NCBI GenBank assembly: GCA_937900425.1
Contig: CALCDT010000099.1
Location: 1 to 5,393 of the forward strand
Length of the DNA stretch: 5,393 nt
DNA from: an uncultured Alphaproteobacteria bacterium
GTDB lineage: Bacteria; Pseudomonadota; Alphaproteobacteria; Rhizobiales; Pleomorphomonadaceae
Direction: 5' to 3'
This document shows positions 1-5,393 of this stretch, piece by piece (within the stretch, counting starts at the first letter, position 1; every line of letters starts with the position of its first letter). A program made the translations under genes and the position numbers. The notes beneath the pieces were generated by a model that saw only the letters and a list, made by a program, of their open reading frames with translations, did not search any database and was not told where the DNA came from.

Positions 1-134
1 AGGCCGTCGCCGAGGCCCATGCAGCCGCCGAGCGACAGGGCGAGCGCGAGGGCCGTAGCCGGCGCGGCGAGGACGGGGAGCGGGCGGCGCCGCGGCCGCA
101 AACCGGTGCCCGGCGCCGGGTGAGACAGGGTCAC
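1..134 (-). CDS. Lipoprotein, N-terminal part only (runs off left edge)
   Basis: This is a partial reading frame of 44 complete codons starting at GTG (134-132) and open to the window edge. The translation has a basic, proline-rich N-terminus (RPRRRP at about residues 13-18), a hydrophobic Ala/Leu stretch (about 19-35) and then LSLGGC, with the cysteine at residue 38. That is a plausible lipobox (L-G-G-C) for signal peptidase II cleavage and lipid attachment. A Shine-Dalgarno-like GGAG (146-143) lies 8 nt upstream of the GTG, which supports this start. The residues after the cysteine (MGLGDG) carry no aspartate at position +2, so in a Gram-negative outer-membrane sorting would be expected. 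The gene lies 77 nt after the L,D-transpeptidase gene on the same strand, so the two may be cotranscribed and share an envelope role. The mature domain is outside the window, so the function is unknown. A chance open frame in GC-rich DNA is possible, but basic region, hydrophobic core, lipobox and ribosome site all in order argue against it. Confidence 0.6.
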   Translation of the reverse strand, partial: MTLSHPAPGTGLRPRRRPLPVLAAPATALALALSLGGCMGLGDG

Positions 135-183
135 GTCGTGTTCTCCGATGAGTGCATCGCCGGCGGCGCCGCGCGGAAAGAGC

Positions 184-201
184 CGGCGCCGGATGGCGCC
201 G
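184..201 (-). terminator. Hairpin after the L,D-transpeptidase gene, possible weak terminator
   Basis: A perfect 7-bp G/C stem (184-190 with 195-201) closes a 4-nt loop, 10 nt beyond the L,D-transpeptidase stop codon. On the minus strand it is followed by GCTCTTTCC, a poor U-tract. It may attenuate readthrough into the lipoprotein gene or stabilise the 3' end. Such stems also arise by chance in DNA this GC-rich. Confidence 0.3.
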
Positions 202-211
202 ACGCGCTCTC

Positions 212-856
212 TCAGGTTCCCTTTGCGGCGATGTGCTGGAGCACCAGCACCTTGGTGCCGATCGGGCAGCGCTGGTAGAGGTCGATGACGTCCTCGGGGA
301 ACATCCGGATGCAGCCGCTCGACACGTCCGAGCCGATCGACCACGGCTCGACGGTGCCGTGCAGCCGGTAGCCGAGATCGCTCCCGTCCCGATAGAGGTA
401 GAGGGCGCGGGGGCCGAGGGGATTGTCCGGGCCGCCGGCCATGTACCGCGGCAGCTCCGGACGACGCGCCAGCATCTCCGGCGGCGGCGTCCACCCCGGC
501 CAGATCGCCTTGCGGTCGATCTGGGCGCGGCCGTACCACTTGAATCCCTCCTTGCCGACGCCGACGCCGTAGCGCAGCGCCGTCTGGTTCTCGAAGATCA
601 GGTAGAGGAAGTGGTTCTGGGTGTCGACGACGACGGTGCCCTGGGGCTCGGAGCTCGTGTACTTGACGAGCTGACGCCTCCACACCGGCTTGATCTTGCG
701 GAAATCCGTCGCCCGGTAGACGACGCCGTTGTCTTCGGCGGTGCCGGCGAACCAGGCCGCGGCGTTGGCTTCCGCCCGGCGGGGCGCGGTCGCGAGAAGT
801 CCGGCCCCGACGGCGGCTCCGGCCGCCGCGCCGACGAATTGTCTGCGCGTGATCAC
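212..856 (-). CDS. L,D-transpeptidase (YkuD domain) with Tat signal peptide
   Basis: The protein has 214 residues and a predicted periplasmic location. It starts with a twin-arginine signal: TRRQF at residues 3-7, an Ala/Gly-rich hydrophobic core (about 8-22) and probable cleavage after AEA (28-30). The YkuD catalytic domain spans about 73-206. The core motif is complete: H166-G167-T168, then P171, I174-G175 and S180-G181-C182-I183-R184-M185, with C182 the acylated nucleophile and H166 its partner. Enzymes of this family act on peptidoglycan stem tetrapeptides. They form 3-3 cross-links or, in some alphaproteobacteria, attach outer-membrane proteins to the wall; which applies here cannot be read from the sequence. 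The chosen start is GTG at 856, because a strong GGGGGAGA lies 4 nt upstream and the Tat motif then sits at the very N-terminus. The frame stays open upstream to a TTG at 958, but that would bury the signal peptide behind 34 residues of low-complexity sequence. It follows the dehydrogenase gene by 156 nt and probably has its own promoter. Confidence 0.93.
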   Translation of the reverse strand: MITRRQFVGAAAGAAVGAGLLATAPRRAEANAAAWFAGTAEDNGVVYRATDFRKIKPVWRRQLVKYTSSEPQGTVVVDTQNHFLYLIFENQTALRYGVGVGKEGFKWYGRAQIDRKAIWPGWTPPPEMLARRPELPRYMAGGPDNPLGPRALYLYRDGSDLGYRLHGTVEPWSIGSDVSSGCIRMFPEDVIDLYQRCPIGTKVLVLQHIAAKGT

Positions 857-860
857 GATT

Positions 861-868
861 TCTCCCCC
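861..868 (-). promoter_or_regulatory. Ribosome binding site that sets the L,D-transpeptidase start
   Basis: GGGGGAGA on the minus strand lies 4 nt before the GTG at 856-854. It favours the GTG start directly before the ITRRQF Tat motif over the upstream in-frame TTG at 958. Confidence 0.7.
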
Positions 869-948
869 TGCTCGCCCCCGGCGCGAGGCGCTCGGGGAGC
901 ATACGGACGCCGCCGCCCTGCCCTCCGGCAGCGGGCGCTCGTGACGGG

Positions 949-980
949 AAGATAGCAAAGATGGTTAACGAAAGCATTCA
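949..980 (-). promoter_or_regulatory. Possible promoter region of the L,D-transpeptidase gene with a CtrA-like half-site
   Basis: This short stretch is clearly more AT-rich than its surroundings. It contains CGTTAACCAT (970-961), including a GTTAAC palindrome, followed by GCTATCTT, whose TATCTT (954-949) could serve as a -10 element. TTAACCAT resembles the half-site recognised by the alphaproteobacterial cell-cycle regulator CtrA (consensus TTAA-N7-TTAA), but the second TTAA is absent. A good -35 hexamer is not evident. If this is the promoter, the transposed leader to the GTG start would be about 85 nt. The reading rests on base composition, position and motif similarity only. Confidence 0.3.
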
Positions 981-983
981 TGG

Positions 984-999
984 CCGCTCTGCCGAGCGG
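984..999 (-). terminator. Hairpin after the dehydrogenase gene
   Basis: A perfect 6-bp stem (984-989 with 994-999) with a GGCA loop on the minus strand begins 13 nt after the dehydrogenase stop. It is followed by CCATGAATGCTTTCG rather than a run of U. It is a candidate end of the sugar-transport transcription unit, but weak as an intrinsic terminator. Confidence 0.3.
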
Positions 1000-1012
1000 A
1001 GCGGTGCCAGCA

Positions 1013-2170
1013 CTATGCGGATGCTTCCGCCGGACCGTCGTCCGCCGACGGGAGGACCTCGACCCAGCGCCCCTCCTCCGCCGAGCGGGCGATGGCGTGG
1101 ATGACGCGCTCGACGGCGAGGCCGGCGGCGAAGTCGAACGACGGAGAGGAGCCCGCGGCGATCGCCTCGAGAAACTGCGCCACCTCGATCACCTTGAGGT
1201 CGTTGAAGCCGAGCCCGTGGCCGGGCGCCGGGCAGAAGCGCCCGTAGGGTGGATGCGCCGGCCCGGTCAGGATGGTGCGGAAGCCGCGCGTCTCCGGCGG
1301 GCCGTCGGCGAGGAACAGCTGCAGCTCGTTCATCCGCTCCTGGTCGAAGCGCAACAGGCCGCGGGTGCCGTGCAGCTCGATGCGGATGGCGTTCTTGGTG
1401 CCGTGGGCGGCACGGCTCGTCGCCAGCACCCCCGATGCGCCGCCGGCGAAGCGCAGCAGCGCCGCGGCGAGGTCCTCGTTTTCCACGGTGCCGGTCTCGC
1501 CCGGCCGATCCGGCAGCGGCCGCGTCGGATAGGCCGCGGCGGTGTCGGCGACGACCGCAGAAATGGGGCCGACCAGCATCGCCAGGATCGAGACGGCGTG
1601 GCAGCCGATGTCGCCCAGGGCGCCGAGCCCGGCCTCGCTGCGCCGGCAGCGCCACGACCACGGCAGCGCCGCGTCGGCCATGTAGTCCTCGTCGTAGAGG
1701 GCGCGGACGTGGAAGACGCGGCCGAGGGTGCCGTCGGCGACGAGGCGCGCGGCGTGGGCGAGCGTCGGATTGGCGGTGTAGTTGTAGCCGAGCCGTGTCC
1801 GCCCCGGCGCCGCGGCGGCGGCCGCCGCCATCCGCTCCGCGTCGGCGAGCGTCAGCGCCATCGGCTTCTCGCAGTGGACGTGCTTGCCGGCGGCGAGCGC
1901 CGCGATCGCCATCTCGGCGTGCCGGGCGTTGGGCGTCGTGATCGAGACGATGTCGACGGCGGGGTCGGCGATCACTGCCCGCCAGTCGGTCGTCGCCCGT
2001 TCGAAGCCCCAGGCGGCGGCGCAGGCCTCGGCCCGCGCTTCGTCGACATCGCAGACGACCGCGAGCCGCGGTGGCGGCAGCCCCTCGAAGACGGCACCGA
2101 CGGCGCCGTAGGCGAGCGCGTGGCACTTGCCCATGAAACCGGTGCCGATGAGACCGAGGCCGAGGGTCAT
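1013..2170 (-). CDS. Gfo/Idh/MocA-family NAD(P)-dependent sugar or polyol dehydrogenase
   Basis: This 385-residue cytoplasmic oxidoreductase begins directly with a Rossmann fold: GLIGTGFMG (6-14) for dinucleotide binding and an acidic D41 after strand 2 (VVCDVDE), which favours NAD. The family EKP motif is E101-K102-P103 (K102 probably catalytic). The second motif, GDIGCH, places D187 and H191 in the active site. The C-terminal alpha/beta substrate domain (about 125-370) contains AHGTKN (255-260), FDQERMNEL (275-283) and GPAHPPYG (303-310). From memory, this overall pattern resembles levoglucosan dehydrogenase and inositol-dehydrogenase relatives, but the substrate cannot be fixed from sequence. 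It lies downstream of three sugar-importer genes, which suggests it oxidises the imported compound or a product of it. ATG 2170 is chosen because the nucleotide-binding fold starts at once. No Shine-Dalgarno precedes it (the minus strand reads GCGACCTCC), and an upstream in-frame GTG at 2218 has none either. Length is normal for the family. Confidence 0.93.
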   Translation of the reverse strand: MTLGLGLIGTGFMGKCHALAYGAVGAVFEGLPPPRLAVVCDVDEARAEACAAAWGFERATTDWRAVIADPAVDIVSITTPNARHAEMAIAALAAGKHVHCEKPMALTLADAERMAAAAAAAPGRTRLGYNYTANPTLAHAARLVADGTLGRVFHVRALYDEDYMADAALPWSWRCRRSEAGLGALGDIGCHAVSILAMLVGPISAVVADTAAAYPTRPLPDRPGETGTVENEDLAAALLRFAGGASGVLATSRAAHGTKNAIRIELHGTRGLLRFDQERMNELQLFLADGPPETRGFRTILTGPAHPPYGRFCPAPGHGLGFNDLKVIEVAQFLEAIAAGSSPSFDFAAGLAVERVIHAIARSAEEGRWVEVLPSADDGPAEASA

Positions 2171-2182
2171 GGAGGTCGCCGC

Positions 2183-2204
2183 AACGGGAGGGAAACGGGA
2201 GGGA
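2183..2204 (-). repeat. Two tandem copies of an 11-bp unit before the dehydrogenase start
   Basis: AACGGGAGGGA occurs twice with no gap and no mismatch (on the minus strand TCCCTCCCGTT twice), ending 13 nt upstream of the dehydrogenase ATG. It makes a pyrimidine-rich leader in the mRNA in place of a ribosome binding site. It could be replication slippage or an operator-like element; its function is unknown. Confidence 0.5.
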
Positions 2205-2210
2205 AAGGCG

Positions 2211-2237
2211 GCCGCCACGCGCCGGCGACGTGGCGGC
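2211..2237 (-). other. Intercistronic hairpin upstream of the dehydrogenase gene
   Basis: A perfect 9-bp stem, GCCGCCACG (2211-2219) with CGTGGCGGC (2229-2237), encloses a 9-nt loop. On the minus strand it is followed by CGCCTTTCCC. It may stabilise the upstream transporter message or attenuate transcription into the dehydrogenase gene. The U-tract is too poor to call it a terminator. Confidence 0.4.
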
Positions 2238-2257
2238 GGAGGGGGGGAGGAAGAGTC

Positions 2258-2287
2258 GGCCGCGGCGGTCTCATGCCGCCGTCGGCC
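2258..2287 (-). other. Hairpin just after the ABC ATPase stop codon
   Basis: An 11-bp G/C stem with one bulged base (2258-2268 with 2276-2287, bulge at 2282) and a 7-nt loop starts 14 nt past the ATPase stop. No U-run follows, so it suits 3'-end protection of the transporter mRNA or partial attenuation better than full termination. With the second hairpin it fills most of the 131-nt gap between ATPase and dehydrogenase genes. Confidence 0.4.
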
Positions 2288-2301
2288 GGCTCCGCTGACG
2301 C

Positions 2302-3141
<840 letters not shown>

Positions 3142-3143
3142 CC

Positions 3144-4274
3144 TCAGCGCTCCCCGGTGACGCGGCGGCGGACGACGTTGTTGAAGAGAACGGCGACCAG
3201 CAGCATCGCGCCGAGGAACACCCGGAACCAGTCGTTCGGCACGCCGGTGAAGAGGATGCCCATCTGCACCACGCCGAAGATCAGCGCGCCGAGGCAGGCG
3301 CCGATCACCGAGCCGTAGCCGCCGGTGAGCAGGCAGCCGCCGATCACCGCGGCGATGATCGCCTCGAACTCCTTGAGGACGCCGCGGTCGGCGGCGGCGG
3401 AACCGAACTCGAACACCTGGCAGGCGGCGTAGACGGTGGCGCAGAACGCCGTGACCATGAACAGGCCGATCTTCACCCGCGCCACCGGAACGCCTACATT
3501 GCGCGCGGCGTTGGCGTCGCCGCCGGCGGCGAAGATCCAGTTGCCGACGCTGGTGCGGGTCAAGACGACGTGGCCGACGAGGGCGATCGCGAGCGCCCAG
3601 ACGATGACCATCGGGATGCCGCCGACCGCCGGATTGCCGTTCGCCATCCGGCCGATGAGGCCGATGTCGGCGAGCCAGGCGAAGACCGGCGCCCCGACCT
3701 TGCCGCCGAACATCCACGCGACCAAGGAGTTGCCGGCCGCGTCGCGGACGCCGGAGACGATCGTCCGGTTGGTGAACATGATCGACAGCGCGATGGTCAG
3801 GCCCCGCAGGATGAACAGCGAGGCGAGCGTCACGATGAACGACGGCAGCCGTGTCTTCACCACGACGAGGCCGTTGAGGTAACCGATGAACAGCGCCCCG
3901 GCGAAGGCGAAGAGGACGCTCGCCTCGATCGGCCAGCCGAAATAGACCGCCGGGATCGAGATCATCATGCCGGCGAAGCCGATCATCGAACCGACGGAAA
4001 GGTCGAACTCGCCGCCGATCATCAGGAGCGCGGCGGCGACGCCGATGATCATCAGCTGGGCCGAGACGGTGGACCAGTTGAGGATGCCGTCGGCGGCGAA
4101 CATGCCGGTGCCGCCGGCGGTGACGGCGAAGAAGACGAACACGAGGACGGTGCCGGCGGCGGCGCCGAGCTCCGGCCGCGACATCAGCCGACCGAGAACC
4201 GACTGGCGCTGCAGCCGCTCGTCGGCCCGGCCCGTCTCCGCCAATGCCCCGCGCGCGGTCTCGATCGTCGCCAT
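3144..4274 (-). CDS. CUT2-family sugar ABC transporter permease (BPD_transp_2)
   Basis: This 376-residue inner-membrane protein forms the translocation channel, probably as a homodimer. A hydrophilic cytoplasmic N-terminus (about 1-36) is followed by repeated hydrophobic segments, roughly at 38-58, 70-87, 93-112, 117-138, 145-166, 220-239, 267-287, 304-316, 320-341 and 350-367. Family hallmarks are GGEFDLSVGSM (87-97), the cytoplasmic loop AAGGDANAARNVGVPVARVK (249-268), which should contact the ATPase, and EAIIAAVIGG (304-313). It resembles RbsC/FrcC permeases but is somewhat longer than typical RbsC proteins (about 320 residues), partly through the N-terminal extension. ATG 4274 is strongly supported by GGAGG at 4285-4281 with 6-nt spacing. 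It lies 79 nt after the binding-protein gene, across two hairpins, and 2 nt before the ATPase gene, so the three are almost certainly one operon. Sugar specificity cannot be read from the permease. Confidence 0.95.
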   Translation of the reverse strand: MATIETARGALAETGRADERLQRQSVLGRLMSRPELGAAAGTVLVFVFFAVTAGGTGMFAADGILNWSTVSAQLMIIGVAAALLMIGGEFDLSVGSMIGFAGMMISIPAVYFGWPIEASVLFAFAGALFIGYLNGLVVVKTRLPSFIVTLASLFILRGLTIALSIMFTNRTIVSGVRDAAGNSLVAWMFGGKVGAPVFAWLADIGLIGRMANGNPAVGGIPMVIVWALAIALVGHVVLTRTSVGNWIFAAGGDANAARNVGVPVARVKIGLFMVTAFCATVYAACQVFEFGSAAADRGVLKEFEAIIAAVIGGCLLTGGYGSVIGACLGALIFGVVQMGILFTGVPNDWFRVFLGAMLLVAVLFNNVVRRRVTGER

Positions 4275-4294
4275 CGTCGTCCTCCAGGGCCTTG

Positions 4295-4323
4295 CCGCCG
4301 CCGGCCGGGGCCGACGGCGGCGG
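4295..4323 (-). other. Intercistronic hairpin just before the permease ribosome site
   Basis: A perfect 9-bp stem, CCGCCGCCG (4295-4303) with CGGCGGCGG (4315-4323), closes an 11-nt loop. On the mRNA it ends 9 nt before the permease Shine-Dalgarno GGAGG. It is the second of two hairpins in the 79-nt gap and could block 3' exonucleases or modulate permease translation. Confidence 0.45.
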
Positions 4324-4326
4324 AAG

Positions 4327-4347
4327 GGGCCGGGGTGCTCCCGGCCC
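4327..4347 (-). other. Intercistronic hairpin right after the binding-protein gene
   Basis: A perfect 8-bp stem (4327-4334 with 4340-4347) with a 5-nt loop starts 6 nt after the stop codon. On the minus strand it is followed by CTTCCGCC, not a U-tract. In many binding-protein-dependent operons a hairpin at this place protects the binding-protein mRNA and lowers permease expression; that role is inferred here from position. Confidence 0.5.
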
Positions 4348-4353
4348 GCCGGC

Positions 4354-5307
4354 TCAGCGGAACTCGCCGGCGAATTTCTCCGCCGTGGCGATGTTGTCCT
4401 TGGTGATGAAGCCCGGTCCGGTATTGATGTTGTTGCCGGGAACGATGCCGTAGCGGGCGTTCATGGTCAGGAAGACAACCGGCAAGTAACCCTGCAGATA
4501 GGGCTGCTGGTCGATCGCCGATTCGACGAGGCCATCCTTGATGCCCTGGGCGATGTCCGGCGACAGGTCGAAGGCGATGAAGTTGTACTTCGAGGTCTCG
4601 CCGGTATCGCGCAGGAGCTTCAGCGTCGGCTCGGCCGAGTTCGGGCCGAGCGTCAGGATGCCGTTGGTGTCGGGGTGCTGCGTAAGATAGGCCTTCACCC
4701 GGTTGTAGACCTCGGTCGGGTCGATGCCGCTGTCGATCATCTGGTCGCCGAGCGGTACGCCGAGAGCATCGGCGTAGCCCTGACAGCGTTCGACCGAGGC
4801 CGGGTTGGTGATGTAATGATTAACGCAGAGGAACCTGGTGACGCCGGCGGCCTTTGCACGCTCTCCGGCGCCCTTTCCGGCATCGTATTCCGGCTGGCCG
4901 ATGTGGACGAGGGCGCCGAGCTGCTTCGACTGCTCGGCAGTGCCGGAATTCACCGTGATCACCGGGATGCCCTTGGCGACGGCAGCCTCGACCGGCCCCT
5001 TTAGAACGTCGAAATCGGCGATGGTGAGGATGATACCGTCCGGATTCGTCGCCGTCGCCTGCTCGACGATCCGCGCCATCTCGGCGAGATCTCCAGTCGG
5101 CGGGTTTCTGTACTCTACCATCACCTTCTCGGCGTCGGCGGCGTTCTTCAGGGCGTTCTTGATGACGTTCCACCACGAATCGGAATCCGGCGCGTGGCTG
5201 ACGAAGACGAAGCGTTCGCCGTCGGCCTGGGCTGCCGGCGCGAGGCCGACGAGCGGCAGCGCCAGCGCCGCGGCGGCCGCGAGACCGCGGATAAGTCGGG
5301 TGTCCAC
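4354..5307 (-). CDS. Periplasmic sugar-binding protein of a CUT2-type ABC importer
   Basis: This 317-residue protein would bind the transport substrate in the periplasm and deliver it to the permease. It has a Sec signal peptide: basic start (R4, R7), hydrophobic core (about 8-23) and probable cleavage after AQA (26-28). The mature part is a type I periplasmic binding protein (Peripla_BP_4/ribose-binding-like). Strand 1 is RFVFVSHAPDSDSWWNVIKN (32-51), with residues around D41-W46 near the ligand site. IILTIADFDVLKGPVEAAV (92-110) and GIPVITVNSG (113-122) form the N-lobe. NGILTLGPNSAEPTLK (215-230), FIAFDLSP (243-250) and AIDQQPYLQGY (264-274) form the C-lobe and hinge. Length is normal. GTG 5307 is chosen because GGAGGAG lies 6 nt upstream and the signal peptide then starts correctly. 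A further upstream GTG at 5370 lacks a ribosome site. It is the first visible gene of the importer operon. The ligand is unknown: pentose, hexose, inositol-like polyol and anhydrosugar are all possible. Confidence 0.94.
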   Translation of the reverse strand: MDTRLIRGLAAAAALALPLVGLAPAAQADGERFVFVSHAPDSDSWWNVIKNALKNAADAEKVMVEYRNPPTGDLAEMARIVEQATATNPDGIILTIADFDVLKGPVEAAVAKGIPVITVNSGTAEQSKQLGALVHIGQPEYDAGKGAGERAKAAGVTRFLCVNHYITNPASVERCQGYADALGVPLGDQMIDSGIDPTEVYNRVKAYLTQHPDTNGILTLGPNSAEPTLKLLRDTGETSKYNFIAFDLSPDIAQGIKDGLVESAIDQQPYLQGYLPVVFLTMNARYGIVPGNNINTGPGFITKDNIATAEKFAGEFR

Positions 5308-5313
5308 CTGCGT

Positions 5314-5320
5314 CTCCTCC
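5314..5320 (-). promoter_or_regulatory. Ribosome binding site that sets the binding-protein start
   Basis: GGAGGAG on the minus strand lies 6 nt before the GTG at 5307-5305. It decides for this start over the GTG at 5370, which would add 21 charged residues in front of the signal peptide. Confidence 0.75.
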
Positions 5321-5338
5321 CCGTTGCGTATCCCCGGG

Positions 5339-5356
5339 CGCCGGTCGCGCCGGTCG
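5339..5356. repeat. Two tandem copies of a 9-bp unit upstream of the binding-protein gene
   Basis: CGCCGGTCG occurs twice in a row, about 32-49 nt upstream of the GTG start. A 12-bp palindrome, CCGCGGCCGCGG, lies at 5370-5381. No promoter hexamers are visible before the window ends at 5393, so the operon promoter and any regulator gene probably lie outside. The repeat may be simple GC-rich noise. Confidence 0.3.
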
Positions 5357-5393
5357 CCGGCGGGCGTCACCGCGGCCGCGGGCGCGGCGGCGG

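Noticed and set aside
131..157. Eight-codon mini-frame overlapping the lipoprotein GTG start (ATG at 157, TGA at 133)
   Set aside because: There is no ribosome site before it and its length is within chance expectation; a leader-peptide role cannot be supported.
152..955. Plus-strand open frame (267 codons) opposite the L,D-transpeptidase
   Set aside because: The opposite strand encodes a complete YkuD catalytic motif with Tat signal and ribosome site; this frame is its antisense shadow.
1800..1830. GCC/GCG-rich run that looks like a trinucleotide repeat
   Set aside because: It is coding sequence for an alanine-rich helix (about residues 115-121) of the dehydrogenase; GC-rich alanine codons explain it.
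3967..5004. Plus-strand open frame (345 codons) across the permease and binding-protein genes
   Set aside because: It crosses two well-supported minus-strand genes and their gap, has low-complexity composition and matches no family I recognise.
5357..5393. GC palindromes and CGG runs at the right edge as a possible operator or terminator
   Set aside because: Composition alone generates such palindromes here, and too little upstream sequence is available to judge.

Overview
The window is very GC-rich (about 70% by eye). All recognisable genes lie on the minus strand, so transcription runs from right to left. The mix of genes points to an alphaproteobacterium, probably a Hyphomicrobiales/Rhizobiales-type soil or plant-associated organism. 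The clues are a Tat-exported YkuD L,D-transpeptidase, a CUT2 sugar ABC importer with a short single-domain ATPase (the FrcBCA style known from rhizobia), GTG starts and extreme G/C codon endings. This is inference from gene style; no rRNA or other taxonomic marker is present.

In transcription order, the right part holds a four-gene carbohydrate uptake and oxidation cassette: a periplasmic substrate-binding protein (5307-4354), a CUT2 permease (4274-3144), an ABC ATPase (3141-2302) and a Gfo/Idh/MocA NAD(P)-dependent dehydrogenase (2170-1013). The binding protein would capture a sugar, polyol or anhydrosugar in the periplasm. Permease and ATPase would import it, and the dehydrogenase probably performs an early oxidation of it or of a derivative. 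Permease and ATPase are separated by only 2 nt. Two GC-rich hairpins fill the gap after the binding-protein gene, the usual place for mRNA-stabilising structures that keep the binding protein in excess. Two more hairpins and a short tandem repeat fill the 131-nt gap before the dehydrogenase, which lacks a visible Shine-Dalgarno sequence.

The left part is a cell-envelope segment: a complete Tat-signal L,D-transpeptidase (856-212), preceded by a locally AT-richer stretch with a TTAACCAT motif that could hold its own promoter, and the first 44 codons of a lipoprotein gene that runs off the left edge (134-1).

The most notable point is that the ABC ATPase has alanine where the Walker B aspartate is expected (LILAEP rather than LILDEP), although the other catalytic motifs are intact. 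I see no mobile element, CRISPR array, tRNA or rRNA, and no clearly new system. The window looks like an ordinary metabolic cassette next to envelope genes, with a few details worth checking.
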